Shown: positions 1 to 11,828 of the stretch, in pieces
How positions within the stretch are numbered: the first letter of the stretch is position 1
How the letters are laid out: every line of letters begins with the position of its first letter
Position numbers and translations under genes: made by a program
Assembly (NCBI GenBank): GCA_031761405.1
Contig: JASEVX010000367.1
Coordinates: 1 to 64,000, forward strand
Reading direction: 5' to 3'
From: Serripes groenlandicus
Lineage: Eukaryota; Mollusca; Bivalvia; Cardiida; Cardiidae
DNA: 64,000 nt
The notes under the pieces: model-generated
What the model was told of the DNA's origin: nothing
The model's input: only the letters and a program-made list of their open reading frames with translations
Databases searched by the model: none

Positions 1-1116
1 TCATCTACTTGCATGTAATACCGCATCGTCTAATGAGTATAATTTGGAATGGGTGCTTCAAGTATATGAAAATGACTAGAGATAATTGAGAACTTGCAAA
101 AAGTAAGAACTCATCCTAGTTGGACAAGGATAAACAGTCAAACACATCGACTTTAAAGCTAAACTAATGGTTGGAGTATTTTTGAGGTGTTTTAACGTTA
201 TTTTGTTATCACCAATCAACATTAATGAATAACAATTCAAGTATATGTAAAATGTGTATTGTATTACAGTTATTGTTAGGCGAAATGCGCGTTGTTTTTT
301 ATATTCACATGTCTTTTGTTTCGGGGTCTTTTGAAAAAAAAATCCTAACACAGGAACCTTTTTTAAGTCGCGTACAGAATGGAACCGTTAAAAACCTTTT
401 TACGATACACCTGGTATATTTCACCATTTCCCATATACAACAAATCTGCAACAGAAAGCGTACATTGTATGTAGGAAAGGTTAAGGGAATGTTCACTTAT
501 ACCTTTATATTACTTAATATATTTCACCGAATGCTGGGATGAAGGATTATTATTCATAACAATAATAAACTGCTGACAAATAAATTAAACCAACGAAGAC
601 AAAGTTTTGGCATTTATGTGACCACATATTCTACAACATGATGGTGCGTATTTATTGGTCCATGTCATTGTTATCGTCTTCTTACAATCAATCGATATAA
701 TTAAAACAGATTACAGATAACTTTTTTAGTGAATTGGGTATTTACCCCGTTGTTTTTCAGACAAATGTTTTTTGTTTTAATTGAGTAACAGGGATAATTT
801 TACCCCATCATTTTTTTCAAATTGCTTTGTTGAATGACTTGAAATCATTGTGGCAAAGGGAGACATAAAGGGCAGAGACTCCTTTCCTCACAATTTTTCA
901 ATGTAGATTGACTAATGCTTGTAATTGTTCCCTCATTCACCCAGACACCTTAAATTTAGGTTTGCTTTAATATATTACACAGTGTACATCTAAGATTAGT
1001 ATTTGTCCTGTTCAGATAAAGCCTTTTCCATCAGATCTTGTTTGATTCGATGTAAAGTATTTAAGCAACACAAATGTAAAGCCTCCGTGTTAGTTTTGTC
1101 GAGTCGATGTCAACCT

Positions 1117-1118
<2 letters not shown>
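1..1118. other. AT-rich non-coding sequence
   Basis: No coding region is convincing here. The open frames are short, lack recognisable motifs and are low in complexity. No repeat family from the rest of the window is recognised. Confidence 0.5.
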
Positions 1119-1199
<81 letters not shown>

Positions 1200-1236
1200 C
1201 TCTCCTCTCCCCCCTCTCTCTCTCTCTCTCTCCTCT

Positions 1237-1292
<56 letters not shown>

Positions 1293-1298
1293 CGCTCT

Positions 1299-1363
<65 letters not shown>
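1119..1363. repeat. (CT)n microsatellite
   Basis: About 245 bp of CT dinucleotides on the plus strand (GA on the minus strand), interrupted by short CCCCC-rich and CTCG variants. The interruptions near 1200-1212 and 1232-1242 repeat each other, so a block of the array was itself duplicated. Ser-Leu and Arg-Glu open frames across it are artefacts of the repeat. Confidence 0.98.
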
Positions 1364-1365
<2 letters not shown>

Positions 1366-1747
1366 GTTTTATATAATTTCTGGAAGCCTCCGTGTCACTA
1401 TTTCGGGTACACTTGAGCTGGTTACGGCAATGGTTAATACACGAGCGCTGGTTCCGGCAATGGTTGATAGACACCACTGTATGAATACCAAAACCTTTCA
1501 TCACAATAGCGGATTACGATTAATGGGCCGTGTCTTTGCCCTAGAAAGAAATGAAATATAAATGTTAATATGGTATAACATTGTTACGTTAACATCGCAT
1601 AATCTAGAGCTAAAAGTGGTTCATATCCTTATAATGCTGCCTTGTTACATTAACAAATCATGTAATAATCGGCCGTACACATGTTCTGTGTAAGTCCATC
1701 AAACATTTCTGAGTTATAGTCCGGACACTCTAAAATATAAAAAAAAA
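1364..1747. other. Non-coding spacer
   Basis: No gene is seen. A short similarity, gagctggttacggcaatggtt and a second gcgctggttccggcaatggtt, occurs in tandem near 1416-1471. Confidence 0.4.
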
Positions 1748-2815
1748 CCAGGAGGGCCAAGATGGTCCTATATCGATCACCGTAAGGATAGTGTTTCAGC
1801 AACTTGCTAATAATAGGGAAAATTTGATCAGGGATAGGAATGAATTGAAAACGAAACAGCTTATCGGTAATGGAGATTTGTAATCAGACATATACTCATT
1901 GAACAATTTGTGAGAGGACCACCACAGGAACATTCCTGTGCAGTTTGGTAGATATCGGTCCATTTGTTTAGGAGGAGATGTCGTTTGAATCTAATATTCC
2001 CTTTTCTGATGCCACCTGGTAGCTATCTTGTTCAACCAATCAATATGATTTCAACGAATTATGTACAGCGTCTCTAAAAAAGCAATTCTGCTAAACTGTC
2101 TTGAAACCTGACAATAACTTTATATAAATTGAATTTGAAAGTTTTGTCATTTTGCCCCTTTATAATTCCGTCTAGTTGCCATGGTTTTTAACCAATCAAT
2201 ATGGCTGGAACAAATTTTGTAGAGGGTTACTCGAGGACCCTTTCTAACATATTATTTGAAACAATTTTGAAAGAAGACTCCGAAAGTAAGATTCATGTTA
2301 AGTTTGGTTGAAATGTGTCCATTGGATAAGGAGGAGAATTCATTTGAAGCTAACATTAATTTTACTCGTTTGTTGATGCCACCTGTATGCTATGTATTTC
2401 GACCAATCACTATTGCTATGGAAAAAGTATGTAGACGGTCGCTGGAGAAACATTTCTATACATTTATCTTGAAATAAGACAAGCCTTTTTTTTTTTTTTT
2501 AATTGTAATTTTGCCCCTTTTCTGATGCCGCCTGGCTGCCATGTTTTCCAACCAATCATTATGGCTTGAACAACTTTTGTAGAGGGTCACACCAAGAACA
2601 TTTTATCAAATAACATTGTTTTAGAGGAGGAGAATTTAAAAGATTGGCTATTGTTCTCCCTTTTTGATGACACAGCAACCAAAGTTCTTCATCGAATTTA
2701 AATCTTTGAACAATAGTGAAGTTAATTTAACTGAAATTGTTCCAGTGGTTTAGGAAGAGATGTTGTTTAAAGTTAAACAATTTATGACGTTCGGACGACG
2801 GTGAGGTAAGCTTAT
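1748..2815 (+). mobile_element. Decayed tandem-core element, B-like core
   Basis: The head (ccaggagggccaagatggtcc, then atcgatcacc) is a diverged form of the CAAGAGGGCC..GCTCACC head seen elsewhere. The body has several diverged monomers with a gccatg..ttttaaccaatcaatatggct motif and gaggaccaccacaggaacattcc. The tail is decayed (cggacgacggtgaggtaagc). The closest relative in the window is the better-preserved copy at 61560-62601. No coding capacity. Confidence 0.7.
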
Positions 2816-2816
2816 A

Positions 2817-3712
2817 CAATAGGCCCAAGGGGACCAGTAGAGCTCCACTCCCACAGAGCGAAAAGTCCACACCCTATATTGACTGACTTTTGTAAAGTTA
2901 ATATGAATAAAAAGGTCACAAAAGAAATGTTAATGAACAAATTAGTATTTAACAATAAGATTTTGAGTATGTTCCTATATATTTCTATGTAAAACGGGTG
3001 ACCCCCGCTAGAACATTGTACACACCGAATATCTAAGCTCTAGGCCTTTTGTTTTCAGACAAGAAGATTTTCAAAGTGTTTCCCTTTATATCTCTATGTA
3101 AAACTGGTGACCCACAAGACGTGGCCAATTTTGACACCAGGGGCATAATTTGAGCAATCATGGTAGAGGATAACTAGACATACTGCACACCAAATATCTA
3201 TCTCATGGCCTTAAGGTTTCAGACAAAAACATTTCAAAGTTTTCTTTATATATCTCTATCTAAATCAGGTGACCCCCGGGACTTGGCCAATTTTGAACCA
3301 ATAATGTGAACCAACTTTGTAAAGAATCACTAGACGATGCCACACACTAAATATCTAAGTTCTAGGCATTTCGGTTTCAGACGAGAATATTTTTGAAAGT
3401 TGTTCCCTATATATTTCTATGTAAAACAGGAGACCCGCGGGGCCGGGCCAATTTTAACCCCAGGGGCCTTATGTGAACCAACTTTGTAGAGGTTCAATTG
3501 AAAATACTTCACACCAAATATCTAACTCTATGCCTTAAGGTTTCAGACAAAAAGATATTCAAAGTTGATGTGAACCAACTGTGTAGAGGATCAATAGACA
3601 GTGCTACACACAAACTATCTAAGCTCTAGGCCTTTCGGTTTCAGACAAGAAGATTTTCAAAGTTTTTTTAAAAAATCCTTTCGATTGCCATGGTAACCAG
3701 AGTTATGCATGT
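2817..3712 (+). mobile_element. Tandem-core element with about 163-bp monomers
   Basis: The head resembles aggcccaaggggaccagtagagctcc. Roughly four monomers follow, each containing atctctatgtaaaac..ggtgacccc, a tggccaattttgac segment, and atctaagctctaggcc followed by ttcagacaagaagattttcaaag. The motif at 3031, 3196, 3353 and 3520 gives spacings of 157-167 bp. It ends in a ttgccatggtaaccagagttatgcatg segment, also found at the 3' part of B-core elements. No recognisable protein. Confidence 0.7.
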
Positions 3713-3715
3713 AAT

Positions 3716-3741
3716 TGACGCCGCGTGGAAGCGCGGCGTCA
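3716..3741. other. Perfect GC-rich hairpin with GGAA loop
   Basis: Ten Watson-Crick pairs (TGACGCCGCG with CGCGGCGTCA) plus a T-G closing pair enclose the four-base loop GGAA at 3727-3730. It stands out in a surrounding of about 35% GC. It lies between a tandem-core element and the head of the next one, so it may be a leftover element terminus. It could also be transcribed as an RNA hairpin. Confidence 0.85.
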
Positions 3742-3842
3742 GTATTGGAAAGGTTTTAATTTTGTACAATGGGGTGACGTAATCGAAAAGGGAGCAACCA
3801 ACCTTATTACTGTTAAGAAAAACTTCGTTATATGTTTGAAAA

Positions 3843-4371
3843 CAAGAGGCCCATCTATGCTTTACTGGTATGGTTCTTTGGTCATTTTCAATCCAGAGCA
3901 TGTATGTATGGTGAAGATCGGATAGTAAATGGAGGCTCTTTTGTGTTCACAAGCTTAATTATAGCAATCTTGACAATTTCAAGGGCCGTAATCATGTCAT
4001 GCAAGGGCACATCTGGCTGGTTTTCGAAAGGAACCGAGCTCTCATCAATATTTAACTACTATCTGAGTTTAGTGAAGATCAGATAGTAAATGGAGCCTCT
4101 ATTGTGAAGATTAGTTGGTAAATGGAGCCTCTACTGTGTTCACAAGCTCAATTATAGAAATTTTGACAATTTCAAGGGCCATAATCCAGTCTTGCATGGG
4201 CGGATCTGGCTGGTTTGCGAAAGGAACCGAGCTCTAATGGATATCTAACTACTGTATAAGTTTGATTGAAGACTTTATCGCGTTCACAAGCTATTGTTTA
4301 CTGACGGACGCACGGACGACGGACACCATACCACGGCATAAGATCTTCTGGCCTTTGGCCAGTAGAGCTAA
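3843..4371 (+). mobile_element. CAAGAGGCCC..GAGCTAA element, short 529-bp type
   Basis: It begins CAAGAGGCCC and ends in a hairpin (ctggcctttggccag) followed by tagagctaa. Two to three monomers carry gtgaagatcagatagtaaatggag, ttcacaagctcaattatag and ggctggtttgcgaaaggaaccgagctc. A gacggacgcacggacgacgg run precedes the hairpin. A second copy of nearly the same length and order lies at 58088-58613. No protein is encoded. Confidence 0.85.
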
Positions 4372-5288
4372 ATAACAACTTTTATGAATAAATAAATTGT
4401 ACAAAATGATTTAAGAAACAGCAAGATACAAACTACGTATGTCTTCTACCGTTATTACAAAACTTTAGACACATGTAATGGGTATTTAATAACTTTCCCC
4501 TAACTTCCTAGGGTATGCTTTTTTTATAGTTTGGTTTACGACCCGATTCATCAAAGCTCGGAAAAAAGTTTCTGGCGATGTTTTTGCTTATTTACAATAT
4601 TTAGATTTTTAAATAAATGGAGAATCTTTAAAAAATCAATGGTGATTCATTTAAATAACTACATATTACAGTATAATTCTAGAAACTAAAAACAACGTTA
4701 ACCCAACTATGCGATAGGCATGGCCGTAACGTGACCCGTTCTTTTATTTGTAAATGCAGCATGTCATCGCTTGGCGATTTTGGTCATTCTAATTTAATAG
4801 ACGACAAGGTGTCATCGGTTCCCATAGAGTAATTAAGTTGTCTCTGCTTCCTTCCGTTATGAATACATCGATGGTTTCACAATTTCATCCGATTTCTAAA
4901 ATTCATTGGATTCGTACCCGGTTTTTTATGTTTCGTTCGAGATGAACGATTCGTACCAGCTGGTTTTCGCTCTTTGCTCTTGGGGAACTGACTTGACCAT
5001 TTTCTTTTGTTTATTTTTCAGTTTTCTACTGGCATGTTCAAAACGATTAAAGTGCCATTTACAAACAAACAAAACAGACTTAATAATTCTTGCTATATGT
5101 TGACTATGCATGTGAACTCTCATAATGCTCAAGCTTTATCATAAATATTTTATTTTTTATTTTTTAATTACTTCATATTTTTTGTTTATAATTATACTCC
5201 CGTTTTTGCTATCATACTTCTGCTAAACTGGAAGGAGAATATACTTCCACCTCTCCTTCCAAAGCTTGTGTCACACTTAACTTATAAC
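4372..5288. other. AT-rich non-coding spacer
   Basis: No gene or recognised repeat. Open frames around 4906-5132 have no motif and overlap one another on opposite strands. Confidence 0.4.
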
Positions 5289-5291
5289 TAG

Positions 5292-5620
5292 TAGTCTGGA
5301 AGCTAAGCAAAAAATCATGCACTTTTTGATACAAGTATGAAACTTGGTACAAAGGTGATATTTACTTATTCATTTTCAAACGGGACCACAACCAGATTTT
5401 GCCTATAGCGGCTGTGGCGGCCATTTTTCAAAATGGCCGACACAAAATTTTACAAATCTCTTATATTTTGACAAATAATTGAGATATTATCAAAGTTTCT
5501 TTTATCTTTATTCATATTTTCTATGAAGAAACAGGTAAATTGGACAATCTTTGTCACAACACGTGTTTCGGCCATTTTGTATCCAAAAATGACCGCCATT
5601 TAACGTTAAAATGCAAAGTT
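5292..5620 (+). repeat. Left terminal inverted repeat of the 4-kb transposon
   Basis: Matches the reverse complement of 9001-9337 over its whole length with many substitutions and indels. The best blocks are tcatgcac...acaagtatg and gcggctgtggcggccat. It is rich in GGCCATTTT motifs in both orientations, so it can also fold on itself. Confidence 0.8.
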
Positions 5621-5721
5621 TTTATACAATCTTGAGACAAAAAAAATAAAATGGCATAAATGTAATTGTTTTGTGCAATAATTTGTTACTAACTAAGGAC
5701 ACCATTTGTCATCTGTCTTTA

Positions 5722-6135
5722 TAAGCTCATCTGAGCACAACGTGCGGAATGAACTATTGAGATCATTAACATCCGGCGACGGCTGCGTCTGTTTATCCGT
5801 CTGTCTGTATGAATGGCTGATTGTCCGTTCATATTTTCCTGCAAACAGATTTGCCTACTAAGCCACTGGACCAAACGTCAAAAAAGTTTCACAGGAATGT
5901 TCCTTATGTGATCTTCTTTCAAATGTGTCCAAACAATTTAACTCTGTGTAGAACTTGGGTTGCTGCGGCATTGGAAAGATGGAAAAATGGCAAAACTTTA
6001 AAAATCTTCTTGTCCAAACGTACTAACCTAATTTGAAAATTAATTAGCACGAATGTTCCTTATGTGACTCTAACGAGATTGAAATTATTTTGATCAGATG
6101 AAAACAGAGCCGCCAGGTGGTAGCCAGTTTAATTT
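5722..6135 (-). mobile_element. Antisense B-like element fragment inside the transposon
   Basis: Read on the minus strand, this ends in a tail-like hairpin (gcacgttgtgctcagatgagctta), preceded by an acagacgcagccgtcgcc stretch. It begins near 6135 with a gccacctggcggctc-type core motif typical of B-core elements. It appears to be a truncated insertion into the transposon in opposite orientation. The short open frame at 5821-6036 lies within it and is not a gene. Confidence 0.5.
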
Positions 6136-6204
6136 AGTTTATTAGCCAAGTTGAGTAGAGGAGACGTTGTAGGTATATAAATGAAATAGCATGCCCAATG
6201 TTTA

Positions 6205-8784
6205 GTTTCTCTCTATATTAGAGATCGAGCTGAATCGAATACAGCACAGACGAGTGACATTTCTGATACTGCCAAAGTCACTGCTTTCGCAGAATTAATT
6301 TCAAACATTTAAGAAGTTTTGGAAAGTGATGAGACAATACCGGTATTCCAACTATCAGAATTGACTTGACTGTATACCTCTAGACTTCACCAACTAAAGA
6401 AGCAGTCACCATCAAGTGTCCATGCAACCAGATTTAAACAAAATATATTTGGATACTTCCCGCAGTTAGAGGCACACTTTGAGGGCTGTGATATTTTACT
6501 TGCACCAAGTTGAATTGCTTGCAAAAGTAGTAAGACAATGTGTCAACGCTCTACTGAAAGTGAGACAATTATTATGTCACGGATTGCAGATATAATTCGG
6601 CGTGATATGTTCACCAATGAATTTCCACCATTTTATGGTACTTTTCCAAATGATTGCCAGCAAAGTTTTGTGCCCAGATCATAGCTTACTCTGATGTATA
6701 TGAAACTCAATGGTACAATCATTACAAATGAATTAAACAACAAATCACAGGCTGCCCTGTCTCTGTCACAGCTAAAACTGTATAACTCTGTATAACTATG
6801 TTCGCCATTTGAAAAAGGTATCCAGAGATGCCAGACACAGTCGAGATCGTGAACCTCCACTGCCCTTGTTTCTTGGAGCATTATATTCTTTCTAAAACTA
6901 GATCTAATGACATGATAAATACTTTACACAAGATTGGACTTTCTGTTACTTATTACCGCGTTCTTCGTATGTCTCCTGATCTAGCTAGTTCTGCAATTGG
7001 CCGCTTTGAAACATCACCAATAGACAACACAGATAATGACCCTACTTCCAAAAGTTCCAAAACCTAATTTCATGGAACTAGCATTTCTCTTTTTCAACAT
7101 ACAGATGTTGATAACGTTGTTATTGTTAAACACGTTCCCCACTATTCAGCTCTGACCGCACAATTTCCAACCGTCCTCACATCTACATATCCGTAGCATC
7201 TGTTGCGGTTCTCAAATATCCACCTATTCCAGAAATACATGAACTTGACTAGCCTAATCATACAGTTGATGATGAAGCAGAATTACAGTGGTGTCAGCAT
7301 GTCTATGATATCATAAGTACGCCACAGGACTTGGGACAATTATAGCAAAGAATCCAATCAAAGTGATGGAAATGCATCGTGGGCTGCTTATCAAGCTTAC
7401 CATCAAGCCGTAACCACAATCCAACAAGCTATCAGTACACTGTTGCCGCTATTTCCAGACGTGTCCAAGTCAGTTGCAATGATTAAGCATTCATTCGATG
7501 TGATGCAAAATACTGTTGATACTTCAGGAACGGCCGACAGTTTTCTAAAAGTATACTACTCTTTGGAAAGCATGTGCCGAAAGAGAACATGAAACAGCAA
7601 AAACATATATGAAACGCTCAATGTTTTCACCGCTTTACAACGTGTGCCAAGATGTCAGATTCATTTGATGATTATATTACAAAGTCGATGGAATACATTC
7701 GCAAACAATTTAATAGCGATGCTGTAAAAAGAGTTGATATGGTATTTGACATGATTTACAAGAAGGATAGTCTGAAATCTGGTACACGACAGAAGAGGGG
7801 TAAAGGCATACGGAGGCATGTTAGAGGAACACATGTGATACCTGGAAATTGGCAAGACTTCCTGCGTGAAGATGACAACACATCTGAACTGTTTCATCCT
7901 ATCGCTGAACGTGTAATGTATGAATCATTTCCATGAATTGTTATAATTACTCATGGTGAGAGCGTGATTTCCTTAGCGCCTTGTGATGTTACCGGGCTGA
8001 TAGAATGTACGCATGAGGAGGCTGACACTAGGATGTTTGTACATGCTTTAGATGTAGCTCAGCAGGGTATGAAGAAGATCCTTATTAGAACTGTTGATAC
8101 GGACGTAGTTGTCATAGGCATACAATTGGTCCAGCAGATTGATTGTGAATGTCCATGGTTGTCATTTGGTACTGGTGGCACTTTTCGGTACCTTGATATT
8201 ACAGCCATGTCTAAAACAATTGGCTAAAATAAGTTCACATCACTTACTGCATTTCATGCCCTAACTGGATTCAATGTAACTTCTTTCTTTGCTGGAAAAG
8301 GTAAGCGAACAGCCTGGTCTGCCTGGAATGTCGTTTACGATGCTTCTAATGCTTTATGCACATTAGCATGAACGCCATCCAAACAAAATGTCCTAGATGT
8401 ACTACCCACATTTCAGAGATTATTGGTGATCATGTATGACTGTGGATGCACCGACAGTAGCGTTAATGGAGCGCAGCAGTCATTATTAACTCAGAAATGG
8501 AGAACATTCCACCAACACAAGATGCTTTAATCCAGTATTGATTAAGAGCAGGGTATGATGCAGATCACGTATGGGGTCAATCGATTATAAAAGCACCACG
8601 TTTGCCCATTCTATCAGACTTCGGTAGGATTTGGGGCTCATCCACTGCACAATGGAGCATCAAATGGATGACTCTACCGCCTGCTAGTAGAGAATGTCCT
8701 GTTGTCATCAAACACGGGTACAGCAAGGGATGTAAGGAAAATTGCAAATGCAGAAAAGAAAACTTGCCATGTACAACACTGTAA
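6205..8784 (+). pseudogene. HEEADTR-type transposon protein, decayed
   Basis: Broken remains of one large protein of a family common in molluscs and other invertebrates. Segments in order: an N-terminal piece near 6380-6508 (HATRFKQNIFGYFPQLEAHF); a piece at 6898-7020 (TRSNDMINTLHKIGLSVTYY) reached by a frameshift; 7380-7540 (SVAMIKHSFDVMQNTVDTSG), where the text jumps as if a large internal part were deleted; 7652-7933 (RQKRGKGIRRHV, IPGNWQDFLR); 7964-8224 (HEEADTRMFVHALDVAQQ, then TVDTDVVVIGI); 8250-8340 (FHALTGFNVTSFFAGKGKRT); and a Cys-rich CXC-like tail at 8602-8781 (KGCKENCKCRKENLPC). Stops and frameshifts separate all of these. Its place between long inverted repeats suggests it was the element's transposase or an accessory protein. 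Which one is not known from sequence alone. Confidence 0.8.
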
Positions 8785-9000
8785 CATAATCCTGGTCAGA
8801 TACAATTATTATTTGTTAACTTGATACCGTACGTGGACAGTACTGTACATGATTTCTGTCAAGTTTATTTTGTTCTGCATACGGTATAAGCTCATTTGAC
8901 ACTGGGACTATGTGAACGTTTTTTTGTGTAATGAATAAAACCGTTTAATATGAAAAATAATGTTGCTATCAATATTTGTTCACAAAATAAATTGAGAAAA

Positions 9001-9337
9001 TTTACATTTTAACTCAAAATGGTGGCCATTTTGAAAAACAAAATGGTAGACAAAAAATTTGTTGCAACTGATGTCATTTGGATATTCCTTGATCTAAAAA
9101 ATATGGGTATAGGAACAAAACCTTCGAACAAAATTAGTTTTAATGAAGAAATAAGACACTTTAAAGCGTCACGGCGGCCATTTTGAAAGATGGCCACCAC
9201 AGCCGCAATTGGCAAAATCCAGTTGGGGTCCCATTCTTAATTAAGCCGTAATGGGTCATAGTAACTGTGTGCCAAATCCCATGCTTGTATTAAAAATGCA
9301 CGATTCCTACAAAAATGGGCTGTTAGCCTCCGGACTA
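9001..9337 (-). repeat. Right terminal inverted repeat of the 4-kb transposon
   Basis: Inverted partner of 5292-5620. On the plus strand it ends gttagcctccggacta, mirroring tagtctggaagctaa at the left tip. The two arms are clearly diverged, which indicates an old insertion. Confidence 0.8.
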
Positions 9338-9340
9338 TAG

Positions 9341-9640
9341 AGGCAATAAACCATATATGTTAATATTTAAGCACCTATTTTTTTTTTTATCTAATATATC
9401 TAGTTAGAGGATTTAAAACAGTTTATTGGTAAAAACAAATTGAGAAACTTCAGCTTGTATTACACATTATAGTTGCAGTCAATGTTAAGCAAACTGTAAA
9501 CCAAATGGTTTCAGGACTAAACTTGTCATTTCACGAATAACTTCACATGCTGAATATCAAATAGATCGTAGCATATAAAACATTTAATCCCTACATCAAT
9601 ATTGACCCTTTTTGTTATTGGTAATCTTTTTATTTAGGCT
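9341..9640. other. AT-rich spacer
   Basis: No gene or recognised repeat. Confidence 0.4.
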
Positions 9641-10052
9641 ATGGTAGCCAGGTGAGCAATATAGGCACATATTGGCCTTCTTGTTTCAAATAAAGGGACA
9701 TTTGGCTTTCTTGTTCGAAATATTTAAATGTACTGAACTGCATCTGCTTCCTTTAAGTCATGCTTCAAAATCATGCGCGGCGTCTCTGATGCTTTGCATC
9801 AAAATTCTTCTTGTTGATTTCGTTGAACGCTTATGAAAGGGCATCACCCAAGGAACATCACTGTGAAGTTTTTAACAATTGGCCAAGTGGTTTAGGAGGA
9901 GATGCCGCTTGAAGGATTATTTGCGGACGACAGACGATCACAATAGATCACCATGATCTCAGGTGATCTAAATATAGACCAATGGACTGATGGCCGGCCG
10001 GACGGACAAACTCACTCACATGTATCCCCATAAACTTCGTTTGCGGGAGTAT
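9641..10052. mobile_element. Composite of element fragments in both orientations
   Basis: 9645-9690 is a minus-strand element head (reverse complement of aaacaagaaggccaatatg..attgctcacctgg). About 9830-9975 is a plus-strand B-type end (caaggaacatcactgtgaag, ggtttaggaggagatgcc) with tail gatctcaggtgatctaa. About 9985-10052 is a different tail type (gacggacaaact..ccccataaacttcgtttgcgggagtata), also seen at 34930-34972. Confidence 0.6.
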
Positions 10053-10056
10053 AAAA

Positions 10057-11828
10057 CAAGAGGGCCATGATGTTCGCTAACCTGAATTATGTAATGTGAT
10101 TTTGATGCCTACCACAATAACATTTTTTTAACCAAAATCTTGTACTGGGTCACCAAAGGATTATTGCAGCAAAATTATTTGGAATTTGGCCAGAAGAGGA
10201 AATTTAAAGTTGTCAATATAACCATATATAACAATATATGGTTTGAAGAAATGTGATAGAGGGTCATCCAATGAACATTTCTACAAACTAATTTTAACAA
10301 GAGGGCCATGAGGCCCTGTAATCGCTCACCTGATAATAGGCTATTTAAGACTTAACTCATTCAGCGCCAATGGCAATATCATCAAGACAAACTTAATTTC
10401 AAGCTGCTCAAGTCAAAAATGTGATCTCTATAGTGTTAACTAGATTGTTCTACAATTTAGCCTAGTAACCTAATATTTGACCTGATATGACCCATATTCA
10501 AACCTGGCCTAGATATCATCAAGACAAACTTTCAATCTGCTCAAGTAAAAAATGTGATCTCTATAGTGTTGACAATATATTTCTACAATATAGCCTAGTG
10601 ACCTAGTTTTTGATCTGACCAAACCCATATTCAAAGTCAGCCTAGATATCATCCAGACAAATATTCTGACAAAGTTTCAACATGCTCAACCGGAAATGTG
10701 GCTTCCAGAGTGTTAACCAGATTTTCCTTAAATTTGGCCTAGATATCACTAAGACAAACATTCTGACAAAGTGTCAACACGGTCAAGTTTAAAATGCGGC
10801 TTCAAGAGTGCGGCTTTTAGAGTTCCTTAACTTGACCTAGTGACCTAGTTTTTGACCAGATATGACCCATATTCGAACTTGGCCTAAATATCACTAGGAC
10901 AAACATTCTGACGTTTCGACGTGCTCAAGCCAAAAATGTGGCTTCCAGAGTGTTAACAAGATTTTCCTTAAATTTAGCTTAGTGACCTAGTTTTAGACCG
11001 GACATGACCCATATTCAAGCATGGCCTAGATATCATTAGGACAAACTTTCTGATAGAGTTTCAACATGCTAAAATGCAGCTTCAAGAGTGTTAACAAGGT
11101 TTTCCTTAAATTTGGCCTAGTGACCTTGATTTTAACCTGACATGACATATATCCGAACTTAGCCTAGATATCACTCAGACAAACATTCCGACAAAGTTTC
11201 AACATGCTCAAGTTTAAAATGAGGCTTCCAGAGTGTTAACAATATTTCCCTTAAATTTGGCCTAGTGACCTAGTGACCCGACATGACCTTTATTCTAACT
11301 TGGCCTAGATATAACTAAGACAATCATTCTGACAAAGTTTCAACATGCTCAAGACAACAATGCAGCTTCCAGAGTGTTAACAAGATTTTCCTTAAAATTG
11401 GCCTAGTGACCTAGTTTTTGACCCAACATGACCCAGTTTCGAACTTGGCTTAGAGTTGATGGAGATATATGTTCTGATAAACTTTCAAGAAGATTAAATT
11501 CAAAATGTTTACTCTAGAGTGTTAACAAGAAAATGTTGACGACGGACGACAAACGACGAACAACGGACAAAAGGCGATCACAAAAACTCACCTTGAGCAC
11601 TTTGTGCTCTGGTGAGCTAAAAATCGGCAACCCAGTTTGTGCGATGAAGAATTCCATGAATTCTGCATGGATCCAAACATTTTGAAGAAATTCTAGAGAG
11701 TACATTGAGAGGATGCTTGCTGTGATGTTTCATCCTAATTGACCCGATGGTTACTGAGGAGAAGATGTTGACGGATGCACGACGGACATAGAGCGATCAC
11801 AATAACTCACCTTGAGCACTTCGTGCAA
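10057..11828 (+). mobile_element. B-core element split by an inner element
   Basis: The head is at 10057 (caagagggccatgatg). The first half runs to 10297 with gatagagggtcatccaatgaacatttctac. The second half resumes at 11621 (aaatcggcaacccagtttg) and continues through ttgagaggatgcttgctgtg to the tail caataactcaccttgagcacttcgtgc, which then decays into an A-run instead of GAGCTAA. Comparison with 55441-55470 shows the two halves are contiguous in intact copies. Confidence 0.75.
10298..11620 (+). mobile_element. A-core element, about 140-bp monomers, nested
   Basis: A complete element: CAAGAGGGCCATGAGGCCC, then atcgctcacctg at the head, about eight monomers, a gacgacggacgacaaacgacg run, and a 3' hairpin (ctcaccttgagcactttgtgctctggtgag) followed by ctaa. 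Monomers carry ttggcctagtgacctagtttttgac, atatgacccatattc, cttggcctagatatcat..agacaaacattctgacaaagtttcaacatgctcaag and cttccagagtgttaacaagattttcc. Monomer starts at 10977, 11115, 11260 and 11401 give 138-145 bp. It sits inside the B-core element at 10057-11828. Confidence 0.9.

Larger units (their letters stand above)
5289..9340 (+). mobile_element. Decayed DNA transposon with long inverted ends
   Basis: The left end (5292-5620) and right end (9001-9337) are diverged inverted repeats of about 330 bp. They share TAGTCYGGARGCTAA at the tips, a YACAAGYATG block, GGGACC.CAAC.RGATTTTGCC, GCGGCTGTGGYGGCCAT.TTTCAAAATGGCCG and an inner AAAATG.CCRCCATTTT.ACGTTAAAATG-like block. Flanking TAG trinucleotides at 5289-5291 and 9338-9340 may be the target duplication. 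The inside is a broken gene in plus orientation. Length is about 4.05 kb. The superfamily is not assigned. Confidence 0.8.

Noticed and set aside
1003..1416. Long Ser-Leu and Arg-Glu open frames
   Set aside because: They are translations of the (CT)n microsatellite; no start context, domain or splice support.
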